Assembly: GCA_949987705.1 (NCBI GenBank)
Contig: OX465281.1
Coordinates: forward strand, 32,596,942 to 32,660,941
Source of the DNA: Thereva unica
Lineage: Eukaryota; Arthropoda; Insecta; Diptera; Therevidae
Direction of reading: 5' to 3'
Length of the DNA stretch: 64,000 nucleotides
In this document: positions 35,203 through 46,954 of the stretch, one piece after another
How the letters are laid out: each line of letters opens with the position of its first letter
Numbering within the stretch: position 1 is the stretch's first letter
Translations under genes and position numbers: made by a program
The notes under the pieces: generated by a model
What the model saw: the letters and a program-made list of their open reading frames with translations, nothing else
Databases searched by the model: none
Told to the model about the DNA's origin: nothing

Positions 35203-35385
35203 ATGGCAGATAACCAACCGGGTACTTCTCGCGCACCGGTTAAACCAGTGGCAAAATTTAAACCTGAGTGGCTAAAGAAACCTGGTGTCGATAAATTTAT
35301 TAAACCATGTGATGACACAAAAAAATTTCAGTGCAATTGTTGCAATATTACATGCATTGCAAGTGAATTTTATCACAAATGGTAG
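35203..35385 (+). CDS. Short zinc-finger (BED-like) protein fragment
   Basis: An open frame of 60 codons from ATG 35203 (MADNQPGTSRAP) ends FQCNCCNITCIASEFYHKW and stop. The pattern FKPEWLKKPGVDKF followed by a C-x-C-C...C cluster looks like the first exon of a hAT-type transposase with a BED finger. The histidines that would complete the finger are not preserved as such. It lies exactly between the two inverted arms. It may be a captured or residual first exon; expression is unknown. Confidence 0.5.
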   Translation: MADNQPGTSRAPVKPVAKFKPEWLKKPGVDKFIKPCDDTKKFQCNCCNITCIASEFYHKW

Positions 35386-38300
35386 AAAACTCCCCAAGCC
35401 TGAAAATATTCGGGAAACCCTCAAGTGAAATATTTTGCGACATGCTAAAAAACTATTGAAAAGTCGTCCTCTTTAAATTTCAGAAAATCCCGACGACTAC
35501 AACAAAACTATCAGAAATTCTAAGAAACCCTGGAAAAAAATTGAAAATTTCAAGGCCATAAAAAGTAGACAAAATTCTGAGAAACTGGGATGAGCTCGAG
35601 CATTTCAAAGGGGGCTCACGCACAGGGCGTTTACATGTAGTTGTATGCTGAGTTTTACTGGCCGCATCCAAATTGGGCACTCTGTTATAAACAAATATGA
35701 AAATATTATATAAAAATGCAAGTTTTCGGATCGGAAAAAATCATGATAAATCTATGTTAAATGACGATTCAATTGCCGCAAGAAAGATAAAAATCGAAAA
35801 ATTGGATCACCCGAAATTAATTAAAAAAAAAAATGATGAAAATCTTTAGTTGTTAATAAAATTAACAAAAAAAATTTTTGAACGAATTCAGTTTGGATTT
35901 ACCTTAGGAATGATAAACACTATCGAAAAAAGTCAATTTCAAGAGAAAATGAATTTTCATCAATTTCAGGTGATCCGTTTGAGAAATTCTGTCCCTATGA
36001 ATAACATAGATATTGCAAATAGAGGATGCAAGCCCACTTTTATCACTGCTAGTAGAAAGGAGGTGCTGGACCTCACTTTCACGAGCAGGCTTTTATCCGA
36101 CAGGATTGAAAACTGGCGTGTTCTGGACGAGGCCTCACTGTCCGATCATCTGCACATTAGATTTGACATTGTGGGCCTTCCACATAAGTTTCAGGGGCTT
36201 GTAGCCTCGAAATCAGACCAGCTTGCGGCTTCTATCAGCTCAGTGTATGAACTGGAGAATGCGGCCACGCAGCTTACTGATGTGCTGATCTCTTCCTACC
36301 ATGACAGCAACACTGTTTCTTCCTTTCAGTCGTCGCGAAAAGTGCCCTGGTGGAATGACAGGTTAGCTGCAATGCGTAGAGATGTTAGGAGATTGTTCAA
36401 TAGGGCAAAACATACCGGGCATTGGGATGAATATAGGTTCACCCTAACAGCCTACAACAAGGAGTTAAGACGTTCCAAAAGGATTGCCTGGCGGAAACAC
36501 TGTGAGAGCATTCAGACTCTACCAGAGGCGACTAGACTCCAAAAGCTACTTTCTAAAGACTCCTTCAACGGAGTGGGCCTTCTCAAAAAGGAGGATGGCT
36601 CCTACACCTCTAACCATGAGGAAACCTTAAGGTACCTGCTCAGAGAGCACTTTCCAGGGTCAATCCTTCAGACCGCTTATCCATTGGATGCTGGGTGTAG
36701 TCATAGGACTATCCCAGACCGCTATTCCCGCAGTCTTTCAGGGAATATCTTCGACCGTGACAAGGTTAAATGGGCAGTGACCTCTTTTCAACCTTATAAG
36801 TCCCCCGGAGGAGACGGAATTTTTCCGGCACTTCTTCAGAAGGGCCTTGACCTGATCATCAACAACCTGGTCTGTCTCTTTAGAGCCAGCTTCAATTGGG
36901 GATACATTCCAACCATCTGGAGGAAAGTCGTGGTGGTTTTTATCCCGAAACAGGGCAACAGACCCCTCGAGCTGCCTAAATCGTACAGACCTATCAGCTT
37001 AACCTCTTTTCTTTTGAAAACAATGGAAAGGCTGCTAGACCTTCATATTAGGTGCAAACTGGAGCTCACTCTCCCTCTTCATAGCTCCCAGTTCGCTTAC
37101 TCAAAGGGTAAATCAACAGAGGTTGCTTTACACCACCTGGTCAGTAAAATCGAAAAAGCCTTCCTCGCTAAGGAAACTGCTTTATGTGCGTTCCTTGATA
37201 TCGAAGGTGCTTTCGATAACACTGGCTATGATTCTATCTCTAGAGCACTGGCTCTCAGAAATTTGGATCCTCACACGATTGAGTGGATAAATGCCATGCT
37301 TGCAGATCGTGACATTTCTTCTACCCTAGGTGTCTCCACCATTAGTGTTAAGGCTATTAAGGGTTGCCCTCAAGGTGGAGTCTTATCCCCGTTACTCTGG
37401 TCACTAGTTGTGGATGAACTCTTGATCAAACTATCTGAATCTGGTTTCGATGTCATCGGTTATGCAGATGATCTTGCCATCATTGTCTCTGGGAAGTTTG
37501 ACTTGACCATTACAGAGGTCATGAGAACGGCACTGCGAGAAGTTCAAAGATGGTGTACCAAGGAGGGTCTGTCAATCAACCCAAATAAGGCTGTCCGGGT
37601 ACCTTTTTCCAAACGCTACAAAGTGGACCTAGGTCCTATCTGTATCCAGAATACCACAGTTGAGTACTCAGACCCAGTCAAATATTTGGGAGTAAATTTA
37701 GACAAGAGGCTGAACTGGAACGCTCAAATTGACTACGTCATCAGCAAAGCCACAAGGGCCATATGGGCCTGCAAAAGGCTTCTGGGTAAGACATGGGGTC
37801 TTACACCACAAATGATGTACTGGATGTACAATACGATCGTTAAACCTGTTGTCACCTATGCTGCTATAGTTTGGTGGCCCAAGACTAAACAGGTTACGTC
37901 GATCCTCAAGTGCAGCAAGCTGCAACGGCTTGCCTGCCTCTCCATTACCGGAGCTATGCGGACCTGTCCCACAGCTGCAATGGAAGCAATCATTGGATTG
38001 ACCCCTTTGCATCTCTTCATATGGAAATCCGCCGCCATAAGTGCCTTGAGACTTCAGATCTCATCCAACTGGCCCCATACGGTCAAAGGACACATGGATA
38101 TCCTTAAAAATATCCCAAGCATTTCCATCTGCCGCGTATCCGACCATATGGTTAGTCAACTGCGGTTCCAAAGGAAATTCAAAACAATTATCCCGGACCG
38201 CTCTGAGTGGGAGGAAATTATTCTTCCTAGGGATCCAAACCATCTCCACTGGTGTCGCCGGATCCAACTCCAAGGTCTCGATTGCAATGGGTAAGTGGCC

Positions 38301-39111
38301 CTCTGTTTTCCAGACTGAAATACATGCCATTGCGACCTGCGCTAGGCTCAACCTTGAGAAAGGTCTGAAAGGCGCCAACATTAAAATCTTTTCTGACAGC
38401 CAAGCTGCCATCAAGGCACTCTCAACGTGGAAGTTTTCTTCCAAAATAGTAGCAGGGTGTTTTGACGTACTCCAGAGCCTGACCAGAAGAAACGAGGTCT
38501 CGCTCTGCTGGGTCCCCGGACACTGGGGTATCGAGGGAAATGAGGCTGCAGACAGCCTCGCGAGGGAGGGGTCTGAGACGTTGTTCCAGGGCCCAGAACC
38601 CTTCTGTGGCATCTCTTGGTCCACCTCCAAGTCCTTGATAGAAGAGTGGTTTAAGAAAATAAACCTAGCCTATTGGGAGTCAGTCCCAGGTCTTAGACAG
38701 GCTAAAGATCTTATAAGACCCTTTGCCTTAAGGGGCACTATTACTCTAAACAGAGCGGACCTAAGGCTGCTGGTGGGCTATCTCACTGGCCATGTAGGAC
38801 TGCGGTACCACCTCCACAACCTAGGTCTGTCTCAAGAGACAGAATGCCGACTCTGCTTGGAAGGCGACGAGACTTCCACACATATTCTTTGTGAATGTCC
38901 TGCTCTGATCTGGCTTAGAAGAAGAACGTTCATCAGAGAGTTCTTGAGCCCTGCCCAAGTCCGGTCTTCATCAATTAAAGACCTTCTTGCCTTCATTCGG
39001 AAGGCCGATAGTCTGTTCCGCTAGTGGGGTAAGGCCTAACTTGGCCGCAGTGTTCACCACATGGGTTGCCCCCTCACTCCTTATAATAATAATAATAATA
39101 TGGTCCTGAAG

Positions 39112-40140
39112 ACACACGACATTTTTTATCAATCTACAAGCACCTCATTCCTGGTGGAGGGATTGATCTTCATTTTGAAATAAGGTACACGAGTGCACGA
39201 AACGTCAAAGCATTATAGACTGATAAGCTTGTCATCCTTCTTCCTCATCATGCTAGAACGTACATATATGGAGATGACTCCTGGAGAGATTAGAGAGGGG
39301 TACAAGGGCTGTAGGCTACCTATTATTCCAGAATAATGAAAAATTTCAGCAATAGAACAAAAATTCCCGATTTTAGTCTACCCACAATTAATCTTCGCAC
39401 ACTGAGTTTATTCCCATCAACTAAGTTCTTCGCTTTTATTGTGTACCCAAGGCTGAACTGGATGTTCCATCGAAGAAAGAGCAAAGAAGGTCAGTATAGC
39501 TTTCTATGACAGTAAACAGACTTAGAGATCCGGAGAGCATACAACTCTGCAGTGGGTGGTCCCGAAGTGTTTTAGCATTGCAAAAGAATATAACAAATCA
39601 AAATTGAACCAAATTCCAAAGAAATGAAGAGCCTGTACCATTAGAGCTACGTCAAGTGGGCTACTGGTTAAGAAGTCGTATGGAGATACAACAATTTCTG
39701 CGATGTCTACTTCTGGGGATAGTATATGAGTCATTACATGACATCGTTTCGAAGACCAGATCCTACAGATTAACAGGATTACTTTCAGCTTGACAAGACG
39801 GTTTTATATACCCATGGCTCCAAATCAGAGATAGGTGTTGCTGTTTCTGTTAAACCTTGTATGCGTCATTATTCCAATGTCTTCCATGAAAATTTGCTGT
39901 GAGGCTTCAAATCATTCTAAGCAATTCAAACGCACCTCGAAGCCAGGGTAATGTTCCTATCGATAGCCAAACAACTACCAAGGCCCTAGGCTTGGCCTGT
40001 ATCTATACAACGTCCAAGCTGGACGTGACGCGGTGGGCGGTGACTAGCAATTACAGGAGTACTCTTCAGTGCGTATTGGGACACAGGAACATTGACAGTG
40101 CCGAAAAGGCAAATGAGTTTGCTGGACTAGGACCATTTCT
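39112..40140 (+). pseudogene. Decayed LINE-D, right part
   Basis: This continues the target LINE after LINE-B. RT region with LISLSSFFLIMLERTYM, then RNase H traces: THGSKSEIGVAV (compare YTDGSK), IDSQTTTKALG (compare DSQAALKAL) and GHRNIDSAEKANEFAG (compare GHxxIxGNEKADELA). Stops and shifts throughout. Confidence 0.65.
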
Positions 40141-41740
40141 TGTACATCTACAGAAGACGAAGAGTGTGGCGAAGACAAATATATCACACTACACTCCGAA
40201 GAAGAGAAAACAGGCCAAAGATGAAATGCAATCGTTCATATGTATATATTTAGGGCCTTTATTGACATCAAGATTTTTAGACACATATAAAGTTGAAAAT
40301 AAAATTCCGTTCATTCCGATGTTAGCATTAGAGTACATGAATTGCTGTTGCCAGCATTTTACTTCTAAAGGTAGGTTAGGCAACGATTTACTTGAGCAAA
40401 ATAACTGGTGCAAGTCAATTTGTGCAAATAAACTGAGTGAAAATTACCTCCATAAATTATATTGATTGCGATAAGGCCGGAGGAGCAGGTGGTCGAACGT
40501 CACCATTCACCCAAGCGCGTGCTGAGGGTTGTAGCCGAGGCAGAGCATGGTTTAGACGATCCATGCCAAAACACCAACCTCAAGCCGAGTCCTCAAACTG
40601 GCCAATTTTCACAAGTAAATCGTTGCGTGTGAACCTACTTTTAAACATGTCATGAAATAATGAATTGGTGTCCCCCAACGCGGATACGCAAAACTTTCTT
40701 AACTTACACACTTTCGACGAAATAACATCCATTCGATGATCTGTAAAGCCTTGGATCCTTAAAACATTACTACTAGACAGAGGCGGTGTTTTCATAAGTG
40801 CTAATGGTGCACTTAAACCGGGTGCAATTTGATAAGGGCGTAATTTTTGAAAAAAAAAAAAAAAAAAAAAAAGATTTCAAAAGAAAATTGAACAAGTGTT
40901 CCCGTGAGTTTATTTTTGTTTATTAAAGGAATCATTTCTGGAAGTGACTTCCGGAATTGTACTTGCTTGTAGATACATGGCTGTATATTTCCGGTTTGTT
41001 TGTTGTGGTTATACATTCCTAAACTTTTTACTTGGAGTACTCGGAAAAATTATGAGAAATCTGCAAATTGGTGCAGACCCTTAGTACTTCACTACAGATG
41101 AAATGTCAAAAAATTAAGGTCAAAGCTACATTTTTTGCACAAGCGCGATGGATTGGAACTTTTGACATTTTATTTATAATGTATTTAAGGTCTGTACCAA
41201 TTTTCAGCTTCAAGACAATCATTATTTCGGGATTGAATGTGTAGCTTTACTAGACTACTAGTGATAGAAAATGATCACAAAGGGAAAGCAGCCATAGAAG
41301 AACACGAAACACGGCAATGGAAGTCCAACGTAGATAGGGTAGAAGGCAATCATACAAAAGTGGAGCGAATAACCTATAAATAGAAAAGGCCCCATGTAGC
41401 GAAAATATGCAGAGACACGATCACTACCAGATTGTTTCCCAGTCGATCTTGCTAAAAGCGTCAACATAATAAGGACAATGAATGAGGGCGATCACCTGTT
41501 TTAGTTGTGAGCGGGGAGAATAAAAACGGAGAATCATAACATAAGATCGAAGCGAGAGGCTGAGATATTTGCATTTGTTTGCGCTGAGTAGTCAATGCTC
41601 TTCGTACACTTAGACCTATAATTGAAGAGGACGTTAGAACAAGATCTCTTAAGACCAATTCCAACTAAGAAAATTAATTTCTTGGTTAGCTTCATACCCG
41701 CTGCAGTAGGTGAACAATCACTTTTCGCCCATACCCGAAG
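40141..41740. other. Unassigned stretch
   Basis: No gene I can support. It includes a run of about 24 A (40849-40873) and a weak inverted pair AAATTGGTGCAGACC (about 41065) / AAAATTGGTACAGACC (reverse complement near 41190-41206), which may mark a small MITE. Confidence 0.35.
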
Positions 41741-41749
41741 AGTTCCTCT

Positions 41750-43150
41750 CTTGTTACAGGTGATGCACTCACCTTTTCGTGCCTGAACAATCTGCCTTCT
41801 TATTTATATGGAATTCTTCATGCCCTGGTATCCACTTCAGGACAGTTGTGTGAGTGGATGCAAAAATGATAGCCTTGGCCTTCATGGCCTTGGCCTTCGC
41901 TTTAAATGAAATGTTGCCTTTTGGGACTGCTTGACCATCTAACATTATACAGAGAGCTACGATTTTTGTATTTGGGTTAAGAATTGCACTGAAACTCTCT
42001 GATATATCTCCGCTTTAAATTCTTTAGAAGAATCGCCTTCACCTATTACCATTCGGCATCTTTGAGTCTACCTTCTTTTACTTCTTCTGCTATTTAGTAT
42101 TGGTCTGTGTGCCATGTTAAATCGTTTTTTTGATTCAGTATGGGAGCTTAAAGGACTTTAATAATTTGGCATAATTCTCTTTCTTCTGGCAGTTGCCACT
42201 GGTGCTTTATTGTATATTTCCTTTCTTTTTTAGCATGGGCTTTAGACCTTTGGTAACGCTCAGCCATTTTCTCTTCACTGGGCACACAGCGTCTTGGATA
42301 CAACTTTCCATAACGAGACAGCCTTCCGACAACAAATGGTAACTCTAAGCTTTATGGTATTACAAGAAAAAAACGCTCGGAAGTAGACAAACCTTCCTGC
42401 CTATAGAAGGATGGCGTGTTGTTGTATTTTTTGAACCCTTCGTACCTACAATGTTCTCGTTGTACATGGCTTGGCTCGCGGTGACCTGCTGCAGCAATTT
42501 CCAACCTCTTCGGACAGCCTGGCAAACCTCCTATCGGCGGAATGTGTCCTTGCGATCGACCGAGTGACGTAAAAGGTAGTGTGGTTTTGAAGAGGGCAAT
42601 AGAGAGAGTTCCAGCGTTCTACCAACGACTTCTGAAGACATCCGGACATCCGGGCGGACTATAACAACCGTTTGATTCCCTAAGTTTCTAAATTTCCTTT
42701 CTTTTGTATCTTTCTTGACGTTCACTGGTGCGCGGCTAGCTTAGTCAGCAGAGCATGACACTCTTAATCTCAGGGCCGTGGGTCATGCCACATGTGGGTA
42801 CTAAATGTAATGAGCGTCTCACTAGTAAGGCGGAGTGGAGTGGTGACCTTCCGAATGTACCACCTACATTAGGGAATCACCACCACTTACCCGGTACTAC
42901 CTTGATAGTGATTTTCTTGAGGAATTATTTTTGATAAACTTTAATTTAGTGTATGAGGATCTGAGTTGGGGCTCTTCGGACGACCAACCTGAGGTTTTCA
43001 TTACAACTTTAAGGGTAATCTTTGGAGAAAATCCTCTGTAGGAGGCTTAACATAGCCAAATCGTCCTTACTCGTGATCGTTATATTGTTATCATTGGCAT
43101 AACCTGCACATCTAAGGCCATTAGAGTAAGTAACACAAACTCTGGGACAA
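41750..43150 (-). pseudogene. Decayed LINE on the minus strand (RT and RNase H traces)
   Basis: The minus strand near 43140-42940 reads RCAGYANDNNITITSKDDLA, which matches the LINE-B catalytic segment GYADDLAIIVSGKFDL with YADD changed to YAND. Near 41850-41780 it reads TTVLKWIPGHEEFHINKKAD, the last RNase H motif. The order RT then RNase H is right for one LINE. A tRNA-Lys-like sequence lies between. Confidence 0.5.
42730..42801 (+). tRNA. tRNA-Lys(CTT)-like pseudogene or SINE head
   Basis: The 72-nt sequence GCGCGGCTAGCTTAGTCAGC... follows eukaryotic tRNA-Lys closely through the D arm and anticodon arm (anticodon CTT in GACACTCTTAATCTC). The T arm is damaged: GGTCATGCC instead of GGTTCGAGCC, and the acceptor does not pair at its 3' end. 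It is therefore a pseudogene or the head of a Lys-derived SINE (following sequence about 42802-42905). It lies in a decayed LINE. Confidence 0.65.
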
Positions 43151-44500
43151 AAAATAAAAAAAAGTATAACGAGAAAAGAAACAATGGTATTTCAATAGAG
43201 CGTGAAGAGTTTGGATGTAGTTGCTCATTTACTGGTGATTCTCAAGAAATCCACGCGGCATTTAACCTCTACCTTCACTCACCATTTCTATATTTATTCC
43301 GACTGTAATTATCACTATTTAAATCTCCCTTTTGAATGTTATAAACTGAAGCAAACTAGTTAATTTCTGTCTAATTATATACAAAATTAGTTTCTAAAAT
43401 TTATACCACCAGGTAAATACGATATTTTCCCACAGACCACCTCCAAACCTTCCATTTTGATGTGAAATTTCACACAAGTCCACAAAATCGGATCTAAGCC
43501 CTTTGATATTGCACTAAAGCGATTATTTCGCAACACAAATTATGACAGACTTCCATTAATTGAAAATGCCTCCAGTAGCCGAAGTTTTGATTTGATCTAA
43601 ACCTCGGAGCGCATTCGCCTACATATTTACTACTATCGACGGGGTTCCCCGGACAGGAGAAGCTTAACGTCTACGTATTTGGTTTAGAACGCTTTTAATT
43701 ACCTGCCAATCTTTGTTCGCCATGAAAATTCAATTAAGCCGCTTCATTTCTGCTAGCTTATGCCGCAGCTATGGACGTATGCAAAGTGATCGGCGGGCGC
43801 TGAGTAGTAATCGAATATGAAACCATTCCGGTTTGAATGCCTTCGAGTTGGGAACGTGTGATTGACATTGGTCTTCCTTTTGATTATGATGGTGATGATG
43901 GTAATTAGTTTTACTAGGTTACCTTCCACATTTTCAATTTCCGCGTTAAGCTGCAGAACACAAAGTGCTTACATGTAAAATAGTACAGATTTAAATAGAA
44001 TCCATCGAAAGTTTTCAAATCATAGTAAATTAAAATAATAACGAGAAACCGTGAATCATTACTGGAAAATATCAAACCAAACTGATGCGTATCAATGTTG
44101 AAACCATCGAGCAATTTATTGGTGAGTATAATTTGATTTGGTCGGAAATCGCGAATGATTTTGCATGAATTGTTTAACCCCTTGAAGTGAATTTGCCGGC
44201 ATACGTGAACTTTAAATTGGTAAAATTAATCCCTTCGATTTGCAATGGAAATTCAAATTAAATTGTCTGAGCGACGAACCAATGAAAACTGAATTCATTA
44301 TAGGAATCTCACGTTGTAAACAGGTTAATAAATATAAAGTGTTTACCATGTTCGAAAAGTAAGGGTCGTTTCGTCATAAAAATGGATATATGCCAGGAAA
44401 ACTTTTTGAAACCTAGTTTACTATTCTGCATAATCGCAGTTCAAGTGCATACAATTTCGCATTCCATAAAACAGCAGCCATCATTTTCCTACTCAAAAAA
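43150..44500. other. Unassigned stretch
   Basis: No coding motif, RNA or terminal repeat recognised. Confidence 0.35.
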
Positions 44501-44504
44501 GGTG

Positions 44505-44966
44505 ATTAGTATGGCGCGTTCTAGGCGAGTACTCACTTTTTGCATCTGTATCTGCACATTAGGTTCAACATTGTGGGTCTCTCAAATTTTCGCGCCTTTT
44601 ATCTGATTCCTAAGAAAACCAACTGGTCTATATCTCACTGAAGTGCCGATCTCCAAAAGGACGCACGGGATAGCCCAAACAAATCACGCTCACACTTTTT
44701 TAGAATAAAATGAGCAAAATTGGATTGGTAGGTCAAGCAGCATTGCACTTAGTTAGTACTTAGTCGGGGGACCGTTTGGGAACCGTAATTCGTTTTTGGA
44801 ATGTTCGTTTACAAATACCTCTGACGGGCGCATTTTTAGGATTTCCATGCCCGTAGCGGGAGTGTGTATACCCGTGTGGCAAGCGCATTTGTCCGCTCTG
44901 AGTGAGGTCGTTCAATAGAGCAATAGGAAGAATACAGGTTGACCCTAACAACCTACACCAAGAATT
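44505..44966 (+). pseudogene. LINE-B copy 2, left part
   Basis: Segments match the full LINE-B: about 44515-44590 corresponds to the endonuclease end (36115-36190) and 44917-44966 to the linker (36398-36465, CCCTAACARCCTACA). The copy stops at 44966, exactly where LINE-A's T run begins, and resumes at 54584. Confidence 0.7.
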
Positions 44967-46461
44967 TTTTTTTATGTGGTAGTGCTAAGCTCAGGAGTCA
45001 CCCTTTGTACTACTAGTCCGTCATGTCATTTGTCACGTCATGGTGCAATGTCTAGCAGTAAGCTTAGTACGGGGGAGGGGTGGGGGGAATAGGTTAAGGA
45101 TTATAAAGGTACGGGGGGGGTATTGAAGAAGGTGGTGATGAACCCTGCGTTTGAACTCTTGGATGTTGTAGGAGCTCGGAAAAACTGACTGCGAGAGATT
45201 ATTCCACAGTCGAGTTGTTCTATTTACAAACGAATTCATATCTTGTTGAGTGCGTGAAAGGGGGAGTTGCAGGTGTAGGGAATGGGACGAGTGGGCTAAT
45301 CTGGTGTTGCGGGTATAAGATTGCCGTGGAGGCAAAAGAGCGTTTAACTCGGAGGAACAGTCACTATGATAGTAGCGATAAAATTTTGTCAGTGCTGCTA
45401 CATTCCTACGGTGGCTTAGGGGGTCGATGGTGGAGCAAGCGGTATCGTCATTAATTAACTTAAAGGCCTTTTTTGGACCTTATCTAACCATGCTAAGGTT
45501 GTTATTGGAGCGCCGCCCCAAATGAGGGAGTTGTATTCGAGAAGAGGCCGAATGTAGGATTTATAAATAACAACATGGGCCGATGGTTGGAGGAGGAACC
45601 TGCACCTCTTAAAAAATCACAAGCACTGGGATGCTTGTTTGGCGATTTGGAATATATGGTCATTCCATCGCAAGTCTTTGGCTAATGTCACGCCTAAGAT
45701 GTGTAGGGATGGGTCGGCCTTTACTTCCACGTCATCCACTGTCAAGGATGGTGAGGTGTTGATCTTTTTCTTTAAAATAAGACGGTACTTGGTTTTGGAG
45801 GGGTTGAATTCGACACGATTCATTTTTCCCCACTCTAGAATAAGTTCAATGTCGTTATTAATAGAGTTGAACATTAGTTCACGATCATCAAGACAGGATC
45901 TGGCATGTGTCTGTGTTGTATCGAAGCTGTACGAGTAACGTAGAGTGCCGTCGTCAGCGAAGCTGAGAAGTGGATTGGAGGGGATTGAAAGTAGGTCATT
46001 TATAAAGATAAGAAATAGGGCCGGTGATAAAATTGACCCCTGGGGGACCCCCGCAGAGATGGGGTGAGATTCAGATTTGACGCCATCCAAAACTACCTTA
46101 ATTGAACGGCCGGAAAGGAAAATCTCAACCCACTTATAGAGAAGCGAGTCAATTCCAATAGCTTTGAGTTTAGCTAACAAGGCTGAGTGCCATACTCTAT
46201 CAAAAGCCTTGGAAATATCCAAAGCAACCAAACTAGATTCACCAGATCCATGCAAACTTCGGTTGAGGTGTTCTGTAAGGCAAACTAAAAGATCACCAGT
46301 GGATCTTTTTTGTCGGAAGCCGTATTGTTTGTCGTTTATAAGTTGGTTGGATTCTAGATATCCCATAAGCTTTTTGTTAATTATCGTCTCCATGGTTTTG
46401 GAGAGGATAGAAGTGATTGCTATTGGGCGGTAGTTGGAGGGAAGGCTGGAGTTACCTTTTT
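44967..46461 (-). mobile_element. LINE-A copy (iii), RT and 3' end
   Basis: This is the 3' end of LINE-A; the poly-A tail shows as a T run at 44967-44975. Minus-strand frame 46393-45617 (259 codons) is the best RT of this family: INDKQYGFRQKRSTGDLLV, LDISKAFDRVWHSALL, GVPQGSILSPALFLIFINDL, SFADD. The C-terminus (45335-45033) reads NSFVNRTTRLWNNLSQSVFP and QEFKRRVHHHLL, the usual end of RTs of this group, with no RNase H. The frame changes near 45610. Confidence 0.9.
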
Positions 46462-46954
46462 GAAGTGTTAACTTCTTTAGGCGCGTTTGGCACTTTTTCG
46501 CTGGGGGTAAAACAAAGAATTCGCGACACGCGCATTTTGTTGCTTACACCCGTTTCTGGACACATGTTGGCGACACGCGCACTTTGTTGTTCACTCGTTT
46601 CTGGGCACTTGTGCCTATGAAGCTGGCTAGAGCATGGAAACTTTTAGTTGAGCTCCACTTACAAACAGCAGCGCATAATTATATGTGTGCGAGGCAAAAA
46701 ATAGCCCGCCTTGGTGGGTGGGATTGGGTTAGAATGTTGCAATGCAGAAGCTGCTCTCAGCATTCGTTTTATATTCTCGCGCCGCTCTCAAAATTCATGT
46801 CATATTCTCGCACGCCATCGCACACAGCAGCGAATGTGTGCGAGAGGATGAAATGAATGCTAAAGAGCGGCGTGAATATGCGATGGATTTTGAGAGCGGG
46901 TCTGCATACATTCATACATTCGCTGCTGTGTGCGATGGCGTGCGAGAATATGAC

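Larger units (their letters stand above)
34017..35995. mobile_element. 1979-bp long-TIR fold-back element carrying a zinc-finger exon
   Basis: The termini are GGGTCAGAATTTCTC (left) and GGGACAGAATTTCTC (right, reverse complement), flanked by TATG (34013-34016; 35996-35999). The inverted arms are about 560-570 bp each once the second insertion in the left arm (34328-34829) is removed. The unique centre (about 35080-35425) holds an ATG-started zinc-binding frame with an upstream leader. The long inverted repeats, GGG start and 4-bp duplication do not match any superfamily I can name with confidence. Confidence 0.85.
33516..39024 (+). pseudogene. LINE-B ORF2: endonuclease, reverse transcriptase, RNase H
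   Basis: It begins at the ATG overlapping the ORF1 stop. AP endonuclease: RALQANLHHAKGA, LIQEPW, FVIGCDANAHHSIWGS (33516-34016), resuming at 36000 with NNIDIANRGCKPTF and SDHLHIRFDI. Reverse transcriptase: YKSPGGDGIFPALL, SYRPISLTSFLLKTMER, LDIEGAFDN, GCPQGGVLSPLLW, YADD (about 37462). RNase H: QTEIHAIATCA, IFSDSQAAIKAL, WVPGHWGIEGNEAAD; then the zinc motif CRLCLEGDETSTHILCEC. The 1983 nt added by the insertion (1979 + 4) is a multiple of three, so the frame is kept on both sides. Near 38260 a deletion removes the FTDGS-type motif with the first RNase H aspartate and shifts the frame. Confidence 0.92.
31643..39099 (+). mobile_element. LINE-B, full-length non-LTR retrotransposon (LOA/I-like), interrupted
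   Basis: It is bounded by a 12-bp target duplication ATGGTCCTGAAG (31631-31642 and 39100-39111). The 3' end is a TAA/ATA repeat (39081-39099) instead of poly-A. Layout: 5' leader, ORF1 (to 33519), ORF2 (33516-39024) with AP endonuclease, RT and RNase H plus a C-terminal zinc motif. RNase H after the RT and the simple-repeat tail fit the LOA or I clades. Without the 1979-bp insertion (and 4-bp duplication) the element is about 5.5 kb. It has three lesions: an in-frame stop in ORF1, the insertion in the endonuclease, and a frameshifting deletion at the start of RNase H. Confidence 0.93.

Noticed and set aside
39899..40465. 188-codon plus-strand frame as a real gene
   Set aside because: Its first half is decayed LINE RNase H. 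The second half (after about 40140) has no recognisable motif and the start lacks any promoter or splice context.
40849..40873. Long A run as a retroposon tail
   Set aside because: No coding or SINE body is recognisable next to it and no target duplication could be found.
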